Below are positions 1-8,979 of a stretch of DNA of 64,000 nucleotides, one piece after another. The stretch spans positions 62,001 to 126,000 of the forward strand of contig JAFYRI010000011.1 of the NCBI GenBank assembly GCA_017559525.1. The letters run 5' to 3'. Below the pieces are notes generated by a model. That model did not search any database, was not told where the DNA came from, and worked only from the letters and a program-made list of their open reading frames with translations. Made by a program: the position numbers and the translations under genes. The stretch's first letter is position 1. Each line of letters begins with the position of its first letter. This DNA comes from Alphaproteobacteria bacterium. GTDB lineage: Bacteria > Pseudomonadota > Alphaproteobacteria > CAAHEQ01 > UBA3637.

Positions 1-287
1 TGATTAATTAAATCATCTTTATTCATACCAATACCATTATCAGTAATAGTTAATGTTTTTTCTTTGGCATTAGGTTCTAATATAATTTTAAAGGCGCCTG
101 TTTCTTTTCCCAATTCTGGATGCGTTAACAGAGCATATCTAAGTTTATCACAGGCATCTGAGGCATTAGAAATTAATTCGCGCAAGAAAATTTCATTGTT
201 GGAATAAAGAGAATGAATAACGATATCTAAAACTTTGGCAACCTCCGCTTGGAAAGTCATTGTAGTTGTTTGTGTTTCTTTTTTCAT
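1..287 (-). CDS. htpG: Chaperone HtpG (Hsp90), N-terminal 95 residues, cut by window edge
   Basis: ATP-dependent Hsp90-type chaperone of the cytoplasm. Only the N-terminal part of the GHKL ATPase domain is in the window. The start of the protein ([20 protein letters not shown]), the segment [20 protein letters not shown] and the ATP-lid segment ITDNGIGM are the classic HtpG motifs; the Asn in SNASDA is the Mg-ATP ligand known for the family. The ATG at 285-287 is preceded by GGAGCT. It is transcribed away from mipZ. No heat-shock sigma promoter could be recognised upstream. Identification is certain for the visible part. Confidence 0.95.
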   Translation of the reverse strand, partial: MKKETQTTTMTFQAEVAKVLDIVIHSLYSNNEIFLRELISNASDACDKLRYALLTHPELGKETGAFKIILEPNAKEKTLTITDNGIGMNKDDLIN

Positions 288-411
288 ATCAGCTCCTATA
301 AAAAACATCATTATGTATGCAAGATATATAATTTGTTTTTCAAAATTTGCAAGAGAAAAAGACATCTTTTTTTTGCAAAAAAAGAGCAAAATCTCGAATC
401 GCAAAAATGAC

Positions 412-440
412 TTGACAAAAGGTAAAAAAAAGTATATAAT
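412..440 (+). promoter_or_regulatory. Sigma-70 promoter of mipZ
   Basis: TTGACA at 412-417 and TATAAT at 435-440 are both perfect consensus hexamers with a 17 bp spacer. Transcription would start near 447, about 25 bases before the preferred mipZ ATG. Confidence 0.85.
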
Positions 441-471
441 AACGCATTCATAAAACAATATGGGGAATAAT

Positions 472-1275
472 ATGAGTGCAAAAATTATTGTTTTCGCCAA
501 CGAAAAAGGCGGGACGGGTAAATCAACACTTGCAATGCATATGATTGTATCTTTAATGCGCGCAGGAAAAAAAGTAGCTAGCTTTGATTTGGATGCTAGA
601 CAAGGTTCTTTAACTCGTTATATTGAAAATCGTCAAACTTTTATTACGGAAAACGGCGTACCCTTGCCAATTCCAGAGCATACCAGTTGGACAGATGAAA
701 TTGCTCGCATTTATACATTGAAAGGGCAAATTGAGAAAATTATCCATCAAGTTGACGCGATTGTCATTGATACACCAGGTTCTCACAGTCCATTAACATC
801 TGAAGCCATGGAAATGGCCGATGCATTGGTAACTCCAATTAATGATTCTTTAGTGGATTTAGACGTTCTTGCTTTGGTAGATGGCGAAACATTAAAAATT
901 AAAGGACCAAGCCATTTTGCACAAACAGTATGGTCTTCTCGTCAACAAAGAATGTTGGCTAAAAAACCACCGCTCAACTGGGTTGTTGTTCGCAACCGTA
1001 TGCTCTATGCTAACAGCAAAAACTCAAAAGCTGTAGATATGTTGGTACACGCCCTATCCCGTCGTATTCACTTTACAATTTCCAATGGTTTTTCCGAACG
1101 TGTTGTATACCGTGAATTATTCTTAAAAGGCCTTACAATGCTAGATTGTAAAGAAAATGGATTAAATATGCCAATGTCTATTTCATCTTTAGCCGCTCGC
1201 CAAGAGGTTCGTTGCTTGATGAATAATATTTTATCCGGTGGATTAAATCCAGTTCGTTCAAATATAGCCGCATAA
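472..1275 (+). CDS. mipZ: MipZ-type ParA-family ATPase, cell-division positioning
   Basis: ParA/MinD-superfamily P-loop ATPase. In Caulobacter MipZ forms a gradient from the ParB-bound poles and inhibits FtsZ polymerisation so that division occurs at mid-cell. Visible motifs: deviant Walker [10 protein letters not shown] at residues 11-19, the switch segment [16 protein letters not shown], and [15 protein letters not shown] as Walker B/switch II. The C-terminal stretch [16 protein letters not shown] is characteristic of alphaproteobacterial MipZ. An ATG at 460 would also be in frame, but GGGGA at 462-466 sits correctly before the ATG at 472, giving 267 residues. It is monocistronic, with a consensus promoter and a terminator behind it. 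A plain ParA is unlikely because there is no parB partner and the C-terminus fits MipZ. Confidence 0.9.
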   Translation: MSAKIIVFANEKGGTGKSTLAMHMIVSLMRAGKKVASFDLDARQGSLTRYIENRQTFITENGVPLPIPEHTSWTDEIARIYTLKGQIEKIIHQVDAIVIDTPGSHSPLTSEAMEMADALVTPINDSLVDLDVLALVDGETLKIKGPSHFAQTVWSSRQQRMLAKKPPLNWVVVRNRMLYANSKNSKAVDMLVHALSRRIHFTISNGFSERVVYRELFLKGLTMLDCKENGLNMPMSISSLAARQEVRCLMNNILSGGLNPVRSNIAA

Positions 1276-1300
1276 AAAATTATTTTTTATTGACATTTAT

Positions 1301-1359
1301 CCCCCTCATAATTTCTTATGGGGGGTATTTTTGAAAAGCCCTCCTACCAGGAAGGCTTT
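1301..1359. terminator. Two hairpins between convergent mipZ and leuA
   Basis: Hairpin 1 (1301-1325, CCCCCTCATAA with TTATGGGGGG) is followed by TATTTTT and serves mipZ. Hairpin 2 (about 1334-1359, AAAGCCCTCCT with AGGAAGGCTTT) has a T-run on the minus-strand side and serves leuA. Confidence 0.7.
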
Positions 1360-1368
1360 ATTTTATTA

Positions 1369-2874
1369 CTATCGTTGTAATTGATTAAGTCCATTAAAGA
1401 TGGCTCTAATACTAACTTGTGTTGTTGAACGATCAATCGCATGACAAACAACTTGTTTATCACCTTGAGCCAACTTAATAGTTGCAACAGCTTCAGATGC
1501 TTCTTTATCTTCCCGTTTCAACATATATTGTTGATACTCTAAAATGGAAATAGCAACACCCAAAGAACATAAACCTTGAATACATGCTTCAACCGGTCCA
1601 TATCCATAACCAATTGTTTCTTTTTTCTGACCATTTTCAAAATAAGATAAAACATATCGACCTTGTTGAATACGATCAAAGGAAGCATATTGATAAGGTC
1701 CTTCCACATTACACAAATGTGTACGATATAATTTATCACAATCTTCCACACTTAATTCACCTTTTTGTTCAGCCATTTTCTTAGCAAAAGGCATTAAAAT
1801 TTCAGTTTCTTTCAATGTAATCGGATAACCTGCTCGTTCATAAATTTCTTTCAGTGCGGATTTCCCAGATTGACTGGTAAAGCCCAAATACTCACCATCG
1901 TCGCGACCAACTAATGCCGGATCAAAAGCAATATATTGACCTTTTTTAAGACCTTTTGTTTTGTTAGAACCATCTTGATGAATACCACTGCGATGAGCCA
2001 ATACATCAGATCCAATAATCGGTGTTTTTTCCCAAATTGGCACATGGGACATTTCAGATACCATTTGAGCCGTTTTATCAAACAAATGCATATTCAATGG
2101 CACATTAACACCAGAGTTATATAATGCCACCGCAACTTGGTACATATCCGTATTACCCGCACGTTCCCCCAATCCATTTAATGTTGTTTCTAATTGAGTA
2201 GCACCATGAAAAAAACTTTCGACTGTAGTCGCTGTTGCCATTCCTAAATCATTGTGACAGTGGACAGATATTTTTGCTTTATCCCCAATACGTTCATACA
2301 CTTTTTGAACCATTTGTACAAATTCAAGCGGACGGAAACGTTCTACTGTATTTGGCAAATTAACAACATCAGCACCAGCTTCAACCACTTGTTCAATTGC
2401 GTTAATAACATCAGATAAATTTTCACGACAATCACCAAAGTGTTCTACAGAAAACTCCACCTGACCATTTGGCAACAATTCTTTTGCTCGTTTGATGGCT
2501 TTAACGGCAATTTGTGTCACATCTTGAATATCTTTTTTCAGCACATGTTCCAACCCAAGAGGATTCATCGCAATAAAAGTATGAATACGTGGTTTATGAG
2601 CATAACGAACAGCTTCTGCAGCCTTGACAATATCATTTTCCGTTGCACGAGCCAATACACTGACCACAACATGTTTTGGAGCCATCTTTGCCAATTTTTG
2701 ACAAGAATCAAAATCCATTTCACTGGAGGCTGGAAAACCAATTTCAATTCCTTGCACACCTAAGTCCACCAATTGACTAAATATCGTTTCTTTTTCGGAT
2801 TGATTCCACGGTTTCTTAAGGGCCTGGTTTCCGTCTCTTAATGTTACATCATAAAAAAATGGTTGGTGTGTCAT
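1369..2874 (-). CDS. leuA: 2-isopropylmalate synthase
   Basis: First committed step of leucine synthesis: condenses acetyl-CoA with 2-oxoisovalerate to 2-isopropylmalate in the cytoplasm. The N-terminal HMGL-like TIM barrel starts with DVTLRDGNQAL (substrate/metal site) and carries the metal-binding HxH in SVHCHNDLG near residue 205, with LNGLGERAGN following. The C-terminal ~150 residues form the leucine-binding regulatory domain (LSVEDCDKLYRTHL onward). The signature is RDGNQ rather than the RDGEQ of most proteobacterial LeuA; RDGNQ also occurs in actinobacterial-type enzymes, so a divergent LeuA subclass is likely. The ATG follows AAAGGAAT. The gene stands alone behind its own attenuator, which independently supports a leucine-pathway role. 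Confidence 0.93.
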   Translation of the reverse strand: MTHQPFFYDVTLRDGNQALKKPWNQSEKETIFSQLVDLGVQGIEIGFPASSEMDFDSCQKLAKMAPKHVVVSVLARATENDIVKAAEAVRYAHKPRIHTFIAMNPLGLEHVLKKDIQDVTQIAVKAIKRAKELLPNGQVEFSVEHFGDCRENLSDVINAIEQVVEAGADVVNLPNTVERFRPLEFVQMVQKVYERIGDKAKISVHCHNDLGMATATTVESFFHGATQLETTLNGLGERAGNTDMYQVAVALYNSGVNVPLNMHLFDKTAQMVSEMSHVPIWEKTPIIGSDVLAHRSGIHQDGSNKTKGLKKGQYIAFDPALVGRDDGEYLGFTSQSGKSALKEIYERAGYPITLKETEILMPFAKKMAEQKGELSVEDCDKLYRTHLCNVEGPYQYASFDRIQQGRYVLSYFENGQKKETIGYGYGPVEACIQGLCSLGVAISILEYQQYMLKREDKEASEAVATIKLAQGDKQVVCHAIDRSTTQVSIRAIFNGLNQLQR

Positions 2875-2896
2875 ATTATTCCTTTCACTAGATAAT

Positions 2897-2924
2897 AAAA
2901 AAACACCCTCCTAAAAGGGTGTTT
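2897..2924 (-). terminator. leuA attenuator terminator hairpin
   Basis: On the minus strand AAACACCC (2917-2924) pairs with GGGTGTTT (2901-2908), and the hairpin runs straight into a U-tract. It lies between the leader peptide and leuA. Its ascending arm and loop (2909-2920) can instead pair with 2949-2960 (TCCTAAGAGGGT against ACCCTTTTAGGA, 12 pairs including one G-U), which would be the antiterminator. Confidence 0.88.
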
Positions 2925-2946
2925 GGCTTTAAAAAATATATAAAAG

Positions 2947-3015
2947 CTACCCTCTTAGGAGATGGTTATTATTTCCTAACAAGCATAACAAGAGATGTAG
3001 TTTTTTATTGTTCAT
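2947..3015 (-). CDS. leuL: Leucine leader peptide (22 aa)
   Basis: Regulatory leader peptide upstream of leuA. The 22 codons encode MNNKKLHLLLCLLG and a tail ending in HLLRG. Eight of the 22 codons are leucine: a cluster of six among eight codons, then two more just before the stop. The stop codon is next to the antiterminator arm at 2949-2960. Ribosome stalling at leucine codons when Leu-tRNA is scarce would favour the antiterminator. The start ATG is about 7 bases downstream of the -10 box, so the mRNA probably begins at or within a base or two of the AUG (leaderless). The other in-frame ATG at 3022-3024 overlaps the -10 element and cannot be used. Confidence 0.85.
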   Translation of the reverse strand: MNNKKLHLLLCLLGNNNHLLRG

Positions 3016-3022
3016 ACTCAGC

Positions 3023-3051
3023 ATTGTATCTAATTTTATAATAAAAGTCAA
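3023..3051 (-). promoter_or_regulatory. Sigma-70 promoter of the leu leader-leuA unit
   Basis: TTGACT at 3046-3051 and TACAAT at 3023-3028 on the minus strand, 17 bp apart. The start point is predicted near 3016, at the leader-peptide ATG. Confidence 0.82.
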
Positions 3052-3061
3052 GAAAAAAGTT

Positions 3062-3090
3062 AAGAGTTCCTTGGCAACCAAGGAACTCTT
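3062..3090 (-). terminator. Terminator of hpf-ptsN
   Basis: A perfect 13 bp stem, AAGAGTTCCTTGG (3062-3074) with CCAAGGAACTCTT (3078-3090) and a CAA loop, followed on the minus strand by a T-rich run. Confidence 0.85.
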
Positions 3091-3111
3091 TTCTTTCATT
3101 ATTCTTTTTAT

Positions 3112-3567
3112 TTAATCTTCCGCATCATATTTTTCAATCAAAGCAAAAACATCATCTGTTGTTTTTGCACCACGTAACCCTTCAGCAGCTGTTTCATCTC
3201 GCAAAATACGAGACAATTTTGCCAAAGCCTTCAAATGATCGGCGCCAGATTCTTCCGGAGCCAACAACAAGAAGATTAAATCAACGGGCTTTCCGTCTAC
3301 TGCATCAAAAGGAACTGGTTCAGACTTAATAAATGCACAGAAAATTTTATCTAATCCTGCCAATCTAGTATGTGGCAAAGCAACTCCTTTACCAACACCC
3401 GTCGTTCCCAAACGTTCACGTTCTAACAATGCATCAAAGACGATTCTTTCATCCAAACCAGTTTGCATTGCAGCCACTTTTGCCAATTCTTCTAATAATT
3501 GACGTTTACTACCATAAGCACCGTTTGGAACGATAGCACCCTTTGATAAAATATCAATAATTTTCAT
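3112..3567 (-). CDS. ptsN: Nitrogen-PTS phosphocarrier EIIA(Ntr)
   Basis: EIIA domain of the regulatory nitrogen phosphotransferase system. It accepts phosphate from NPr and controls potassium uptake, stress and metabolic regulators in proteobacteria. The 151 residues span the full EIIA fold. The phosphorylated His is His66 in GVALPHTR, and the downstream DLIFLLLAPEESGADHLKAL segment is typical. The ATG follows AAGGGT. It is only 9 bases downstream of hpf, so the two are co-transcribed; hpf-ptsN is a standard proteobacterial pair. The rpoN usually next to them is absent here. Confidence 0.93.
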   Translation of the reverse strand: MKIIDILSKGAIVPNGAYGSKRQLLEELAKVAAMQTGLDERIVFDALLERERLGTTGVGKGVALPHTRLAGLDKIFCAFIKSEPVPFDAVDGKPVDLIFLLLAPEESGADHLKALAKLSRILRDETAAEGLRGAKTTDDVFALIEKYDAED

Positions 3568-3576
3568 GGATTACCC

Positions 3577-4125
3577 TTACTTATTTTTTGGATCAATCCA
3601 ACCAATATTGCCATCTGGACGACGGTAAACCATATTCAAACCACCGTGTGCAGAGTTTTTAAACATCAATGCTGGCAACCCAGATAAATCCATACGCATT
3701 ACGGCGCCGCTGACTGTACAAATTGGCAATTCTGTTTGCATCTCAGCAATAATCACTGGAGCATCACCAACTTCTTCTTCATCATCTTTAGCATCAATAA
3801 CAGCCATATCAACCATTTCTACTGGTTCTGCACGGTGATCTGTTAAACGATTTTTATAACGACTGAGTTGTCTGGATAACTTTGCAACAGCACCATCAAA
3901 AGAAGCATAAGCATCTGCAGAATAAGCTGTTGTTTTAATTAAAGCGCCAGAAATTGGGTGCACAGTAATATCTGTCTTAATTTCTTCACCTTCTTTAATA
4001 ACACGTACATCTGCACTGATAGCATCTGCAAAATATTTAGAAACGGCGGCATCCAAAGCTTTTTCTGCATAAGAACGCAAATTATCGCCCAAGTTAATTT
4101 GTTGACCTGTAATTATTATTTGCAT
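3577..4125 (-). CDS. hpf: Long-form ribosome hibernation promoting factor
   Basis: Binds the 30S subunit in stationary phase; the long form drives 100S ribosome dimers. Residues 1-95 form the S30AE/YfiA fold (MQIIITGQQINLGDNLRSYA, then FDGAVAKLSRQLSRYKNRL). A linker leads to the C-terminal dimerisation domain (MRMDLSGLPALMFKNSAHGG and VYRRPDGNIGWIDPK). At 182 residues it is the expected length of long HPF. It is first gene of the hpf-ptsN unit. Confidence 0.93.
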   Translation of the reverse strand: MQIIITGQQINLGDNLRSYAEKALDAAVSKYFADAISADVRVIKEGEEIKTDITVHPISGALIKTTAYSADAYASFDGAVAKLSRQLSRYKNRLTDHRAEPVEMVDMAVIDAKDDEEEVGDAPVIIAEMQTELPICTVSGAVMRMDLSGLPALMFKNSAHGGLNMVYRRPDGNIGWIDPKNK

Positions 4126-4213
4126 TGTTTTTTCTTTCTTGTTAGATTAATCAATAATTATCACTTCAGAGTTTAGACTTTAGCCTTTTTTTTACAAATT
4201 GTCAAGAGGTCAT

Positions 4214-5305
4214 ATGCATTCAATTAAAAAACCATTATTTGGTATATACTTACACTGGCCCTATTGTTTATCAAAGTGTCCATATTGTGATTTTTTCAGC
4301 CATCCCTGCTCTGCTCCTAATGAAGATATATTATTAGCTGGATATATCAGAGATTTAAAACAAATGGCAAATCTAACCAACACTCGAACTCTAACCAGTA
4401 TTTTTTTGGGAGGCGGGACCCCTTCTTTAATGTCTCCTTCATTTATAGAAAAAATAATGCAGGCTATCACAAATCAATTTCATTTGTCCGAAGATGTTGA
4501 AATTACAATAGAAGCCAATCCAGACGCCATTACACTCGACAAAATGCGAGACTTTGCCAATTTAGGGATTAACCGATTATCAATTGGTGTTCAAGCTTTA
4601 AATGACAGCGACTTACTCTTTTTAGGACGACGACATTCAGTTAAAACGGCCCTAACAAGAATCGAAGAGGCCAAATCCGTTTTTGCACGCATCAATATGG
4701 ACTTAATTTATGCACGTCCTAACCAAACATTAAAACAATGGGAAAACGAATTACAAAACGCATTATCATTAGAACTCGAACATTATTCACTATATCAACT
4801 AACTATAGAGGAAAATACCGTATTCGGTCAAAAAAATATATCAACGGTTGATGAAAAAACAGCAGAACAACTCTATCGTTTAACAGATCAGATAATGACA
4901 AATGCAGACATTCCAAGTTACGAAGTATCAAATTATGCTAAAGTTGGTGAAGAAAGTCAACACAACCTAATATACTGGACAGGAGGAAATTATCTTGGAA
5001 TTGGACCAGCCGCTCATGGACGCATCGGATTAACAGCAAGCACCTCACCAAAATCTGTGGATAAATGGATAAAAGAAGGCATTTCATTGGAACAATTGAC
5101 ACCTCAAGAACGTTTTGAAGAATATGTATTAATGGGACTTAGATTAACACACACACCTTTTCCAACACAGGGGCTATCACAAAATGGTATTCAAAAAGCA
5201 TTAAAACTAGGATGGATTACACAATCTGACAACAAAAAAACAATCACTCCAACATTAGATGGCACACTAATGCTAAATGAATTAATCCTAACAGTATTAT
5301 CATAA
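4214..5305 (+). CDS. hemW: HemW-like radical SAM protein
   Basis: Family formerly named oxygen-independent coproporphyrinogen III oxidase; HemW proteins are haem chaperones with a radical SAM core. The 4Fe-4S cysteines are Cys18, Cys22 and Cys25 in YCLSKCPYCDF, followed by GGGTPSLM (SAM contact), EANPD, NRLSIGVQALND and the HemW C-terminal winged helix. The Cys three residues before the CxxxC of true HemN is absent, supporting HemW. A TTG at 4199 would be in frame, but the ATG at 4214 has AGAGG properly placed, giving 363 residues. It lies near lppC, rsmI and yraN, as commonly seen in alphaproteobacteria. Confidence 0.88.
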   Translation: MHSIKKPLFGIYLHWPYCLSKCPYCDFFSHPCSAPNEDILLAGYIRDLKQMANLTNTRTLTSIFLGGGTPSLMSPSFIEKIMQAITNQFHLSEDVEITIEANPDAITLDKMRDFANLGINRLSIGVQALNDSDLLFLGRRHSVKTALTRIEEAKSVFARINMDLIYARPNQTLKQWENELQNALSLELEHYSLYQLTIEENTVFGQKNISTVDEKTAEQLYRLTDQIMTNADIPSYEVSNYAKVGEESQHNLIYWTGGNYLGIGPAAHGRIGLTASTSPKSVDKWIKEGISLEQLTPQERFEEYVLMGLRLTHTPFPTQGLSQNGIQKALKLGWITQSDNKKTITPTLDGTLMLNELILTVLS

Positions 5306-5308
5306 AAA

Positions 5309-5330
5309 AATACCCAAGCAATTGGGTATT
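5309..5330. terminator. Bidirectional terminator between hemW and the 5338-6741 gene
   Basis: AATACCC pairs with GGGTATT around an AAGCAATT loop. A T-run follows on the plus strand and an A-run precedes it, so it can serve both convergent genes. Confidence 0.75.
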
Positions 5331-5337
5331 TTTATCA

Positions 5338-6741
5338 TTACGGAACCATTATCCCCGGCATGCTACTTGGACACGTTGCCGTATTAACCTTATTTAAATC
5401 GACACATTCTCCATACATCAATCCCACATAATCATTCGGAATAGATGCATTTGAACAATTGTTTTCCGTTGTTGTCCATCTTAAATTACAATATTGTCCA
5501 TCTGGACAATCTGTTTTCCGACTCATCAAGCTTTCTGTAGACGAATAAACTGGTTGAGCATTTGCTGTCGTTGTAGACATCGGCACACAAACACCAAACA
5601 TATCACCAACATAATCATTATTAAATCCAGTTGGAGCTGTGCCACTCCACTTTTCTTTTGTCCAAGTCAAACGACAATAATGATTAGCTGGACACTTCAT
5701 GTTTTTACGCACTAATAAATTATCTGAAGACGAATAAACTGGTTGAGCATTTGCTGTCGTTGTAGACATCGGCACACAAACACCCCACATATCCCCTGTA
5801 TAATCATTAGCAAATCCAGTTGGAGCCGTCGAACCAGTCCATGTTTTTTCTGTCCATGTTAAACGACAATAATGATCAGACGGACAAGTATTGCCGATTT
5901 TTGAAAAGGATACATCAATATTTCCATCAGCACCTGTTGTCTGTTGCAAATTGTAACCACAAGTGGCTGTATAATACATTTCAGCTGCTGCAGTTTCTTT
6001 CATCGTATAACTACATGTTGCCGTATAATACATTTCAGCAACATTTGTTTCCTTCATATCATATACACATACTTTTGATGAATCAATACATTTGCCGGGT
6101 ATATTGCTGCAAACACTCTCAAAAGGACAACACCAATTTACCCCATCTTCCTCAGATGTACACGTTTGAGTATATATATCCTCTCTATCTGAACATAAAT
6201 CTAAACATCCAGTTCCTGTATTATTTTTACGTTGTCCTAATGCACAACTTAAACATACCTTTTCATCAGAACTACAATAGCTATTATATGCTTCAGGACA
6301 ATCTTCAACGCCTCCACAGGGCAATAATGGCGCCATTCCATTAAATGCAAAAACAATATTTTGCATTTCTTCTTTACATTCCATCAGCTCATTTATTTGA
6401 GTATATAAACTTATCGACACGTCATTTTCTGCCAAATCCAGAATTAACTTGCAAACATCTTTTTCCACCGCTTCAACCAAAACGAAATCATTACTTGCTT
6501 TGTCTCGTCTTACAAGTAATTCATAGCCACTAATTGAATCATACTCCGCTTGTGTCCATTCATAAGGCGTATTTGCACCAGATGACATATATACGATTTT
6601 TACATCATTGTATAACCCATTGGCCTTTACTTTATTCATACCATAACGAAATCCTAAAACAGCAACAACGGCCAAAACACCTATGACAGCTAAAACTCCC
6701 AACATTTCGACCAACGATCGACCAGTTTCATTGCGTTTCAT
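5338..6741 (-). CDS. Type-IV-prepilin-like Cys-rich repeat protein
   Basis: Probable exported surface protein anchored or assembled like a pseudopilin. A 7-residue leader MKRNETG is followed by RSLVEMLGVLAVIGVLAVVA: prepilin-peptidase-like cleavage after Gly, Glu at +5 and a 20-residue hydrophobic helix, then a helical stalk (residues 25-60). The body is rich in paired Cys. Three ~60-residue C-terminal repeats share YCRLTWT, the pattern TGFxNDYxGDM and CVPMSTTTANAQPVYSS; two are nearly identical in DNA (around 5520-5600 and 5705-5785). A smaller duplicated unit, KETxxAEMYYTATC, lies in the middle. The start follows AAGGAAT. It lies 43 bases after lppC on the same strand. No family function is known to me; it has three larger relatives in this window. 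Confidence 0.7.
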   Translation of the reverse strand: MKRNETGRSLVEMLGVLAVIGVLAVVAVLGFRYGMNKVKANGLYNDVKIVYMSSGANTPYEWTQAEYDSISGYELLVRRDKASNDFVLVEAVEKDVCKLILDLAENDVSISLYTQINELMECKEEMQNIVFAFNGMAPLLPCGGVEDCPEAYNSYCSSDEKVCLSCALGQRKNNTGTGCLDLCSDREDIYTQTCTSEEDGVNWCCPFESVCSNIPGKCIDSSKVCVYDMKETNVAEMYYTATCSYTMKETAAAEMYYTATCGYNLQQTTGADGNIDVSFSKIGNTCPSDHYCRLTWTEKTWTGSTAPTGFANDYTGDMWGVCVPMSTTTANAQPVYSSSDNLLVRKNMKCPANHYCRLTWTKEKWSGTAPTGFNNDYVGDMFGVCVPMSTTTANAQPVYSSTESLMSRKTDCPDGQYCNLRWTTTENNCSNASIPNDYVGLMYGECVDLNKVNTATCPSSMPGIMVP

Positions 6742-6784
6742 ATTCTATTCCTTTACAAATTAACAACTCGTTTTAAATATCCCA

Positions 6785-8062
6785 TTATTGCGCAGGTATA
6801 AAACCAACATCCTCTTGCATTTGTATTTCAGGTGACACAAACCACTGTTGCTCATCCTCATATGAAGACATAACACTTGGCGCCTTATCCACAATTGATG
6901 AACGATTCTTACTTATAATTTGACGCATATCTAACAATCGAGTATTTGTTCCATCTTTATTCAATCTAAAACGACCATTAACACCATTAAAGCCACGTTC
7001 ATTTAACAATCCTGTCGTGTTAATAGCCCCTGTACTTCCCAATAAAATACCTAAAGATACAGCATCATAAGCATATGCGGCTAAAGCTGATGGTTTTGAA
7101 CCAAATGTTTGATAAAAGCGTCTATTAAAATCAGAAGATAAATTTGCTGGCATTGCCGGAAAATATCCGCCAACCAACTCTGATATTTTCATCCCTCCCC
7201 AAGAAGATAAGCCATAAATGGGAATATCTGATGGTGTGATATCATAGTATGACAACATACTCATAACTTGTTGCAATTTTACACCATCTTCAAACACCAA
7301 CAACGCATCAAAATCAACTTTTTCTGCAATTGGTTTTAACAACAATTCTTTCTCTTCATCCGTCAAATCTTTACGTCTAGAATCAATGGGTTGAGGTGCA
7401 ATTTTGGCAACAACAGGATCAAAATTAACTGTTGTTGGCACATATAGAGAAACCTGTTTCATCTCCATATTTGGACATTTTTTAATTGTTTCCGACAATG
7501 TATTCATAACTATTTCACCAACTTTATTTTCTGGTCCCACAACCGCTATTTTACGTTGTCCAGCTTTACACGCAAACTCTACAATTCGTTCTACTTGATT
7601 AGGAATCATCAAAGCAACAGTATAAACATCATCATCAACAGATTCACTATCAGAGGTAAAAGATAAAACAGGAACATCAACCCCTTCTTCTCGTACGGCG
7701 ATTGTTTCTGCAGAAAACACAGGGCCAACCATCATCGCCGGATGAATTTTTTCTGCTTGTTTTAATGCGGCCTCTGCTCCTTCTGATATACCCATTGTGT
7801 CATAAAAAACAACTGTCGCACCAGATTGACGTTTATCAAATTCCGCCATCATTGCTGCCTTTTGCATATCTTTTCCTAATTCAGCAGATTTGCCAGTTAA
7901 TGGCAATAAAACAGCTATTTTTGTTGTTGCAACAATCTCCTGAGTTTCCCCATAGACAGAAGGCACTTGACCAAACATTGGTTGCATAAATGGATCTTCT
8001 TTCTGAGCAGCACATGCCGCTATCAACAAAAACCCGCACACACCCGCTATTTTTCCAATCAT
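6785..8062 (-). CDS. LppC-family lipoprotein (penicillin-binding protein activator)
   Basis: Outer-membrane lipoprotein of the LpoA/LppC family, with a periplasmic-binding-protein-like fold, thought to stimulate peptidoglycan synthases. The signal ends in lipobox LIAAC with Cys17 as lipidation site. Mature protein has IAVLLPLTGKSAELGKDMQKAA and, near the C-terminus, AYAYDAVSLGILLG, both typical of the type-1 binding-protein fold. At 425 residues it matches alphaproteobacterial LppC rather than the larger enterobacterial LpoA. It is divergent from rsmI, an arrangement conserved widely (lppC/rsmI/yraN). Confidence 0.85.
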   Translation of the reverse strand: MIGKIAGVCGFLLIAACAAQKEDPFMQPMFGQVPSVYGETQEIVATTKIAVLLPLTGKSAELGKDMQKAAMMAEFDKRQSGATVVFYDTMGISEGAEAALKQAEKIHPAMMVGPVFSAETIAVREEGVDVPVLSFTSDSESVDDDVYTVALMIPNQVERIVEFACKAGQRKIAVVGPENKVGEIVMNTLSETIKKCPNMEMKQVSLYVPTTVNFDPVVAKIAPQPIDSRRKDLTDEEKELLLKPIAEKVDFDALLVFEDGVKLQQVMSMLSYYDITPSDIPIYGLSSWGGMKISELVGGYFPAMPANLSSDFNRRFYQTFGSKPSALAAYAYDAVSLGILLGSTGAINTTGLLNERGFNGVNGRFRLNKDGTNTRLLDMRQIISKNRSSIVDKAPSVMSSYEDEQQWFVSPEIQMQEDVGFIPAQ

Positions 8063-8154
8063 TTTTTGATATCCTTTTTTATTGATTTTTTGTATAAGGC
8101 TATGTTATATGTTTTATAAGATTTTTTCAAGTTTTATTTAAAGGATTTTTAATT

Positions 8155-8979
8155 ATGTTATATTTGGTTTCAACACCTATTGGAAACTTAGGAGATATAT
8201 CTGAACGAGCAAAAGAAACATTATCTCATGTTGACTTAATTGCCTGCGAAGATACACGAACAACTGGGGCATTATTAACACTACTTGGTATCAAACACGG
8301 ACCACTAATGGCCTATCATGAACACAATGCCGATAAGGCAAAAAAAACATTAATTGAAAAATTAAAACTTGGGATAAATATTGCTTTAGTATCAGATGCA
8401 GGAACACCATTAGTATCCGATCCAGGCTTTCGTTTAGTCAGAGCATGCCGCGAAGAAAACTTACCGGTTACAACAATACCGGGAGCAAACGCTGTCTTAT
8501 CAGCTCTACAATTATCTGGCTTACCATCTGATAGTTTTTATTTTGGAGGATTTTTACCTTCAAAAACATCTGCCCGCAAACAAACATTGCAAGGTATTAA
8601 GGATTTACCAACAACTATCATTTTTTATGATACACCAAATCGTTTGGAAGAAACGTTAAAAGATATGTTGTTGGTTTGCGGAAATCGCCAAGTAGCTGTT
8701 GTACGAGAGATCACAAAAAAATTTGAAGAAACATGCATCGATACCATTCAAAACTTAATAGATTATTATGCTCAAAATGGAGCACCAAAGGGGGAACTTG
8801 TTTTAGTTATTGACAGACCAGATAAAACAACCGCTGAATTAGATCAAAATCAAATTGATAAAATGATTATAAAAGCACTCAAAACATCCTCAGCCAGAGA
8901 TACCGCAGAAATTGTATCAAAAACAACGGGTCTACCAAAAAAACAAATTTACAAACGGGTAATGGAACTAAATGATTAG
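8155..8979 (+). CDS. rsmI: 16S rRNA (cytidine-1402 2'-O) methyltransferase RsmI
   Basis: Tetrapyrrole-methylase-fold enzyme using SAM to methylate the ribose of C1402 in the ribosomal P site. Motifs: LYLVSTPIGNLGDISERA at the N-terminus, ACEDTRTTG, ALVSDAGTPLVSDPGF, TIPGANAVLSALQLSGL and FYDTPNRLEETL. The C-terminal ~50 residues carry the family's small helical extension. Length 274 residues is normal. The ATG follows AAAGGAT. It overlaps yraN by 8 bases, so translation is coupled. Confidence 0.95.
   Translation: MLYLVSTPIGNLGDISERAKETLSHVDLIACEDTRTTGALLTLLGIKHGPLMAYHEHNADKAKKTLIEKLKLGINIALVSDAGTPLVSDPGFRLVRACREENLPVTTIPGANAVLSALQLSGLPSDSFYFGGFLPSKTSARKQTLQGIKDLPTTIIFYDTPNRLEETLKDMLLVCGNRQVAVVREITKKFEETCIDTIQNLIDYYAQNGAPKGELVLVIDRPDKTTAELDQNQIDKMIIKALKTSSARDTAEIVSKTTGLPKKQIYKRVMELND

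Noticed and set aside
1539-1751. Many frames antisense or out of frame within leuA, pilin-like, pflB and other genes
   Set aside because: They lack ribosome sites and lie wholly inside strongly supported coding regions.
3022-3024. Upstream ATG for the leu leader peptide
   Set aside because: It overlaps the -10 box of the promoter and would not be on the transcript.
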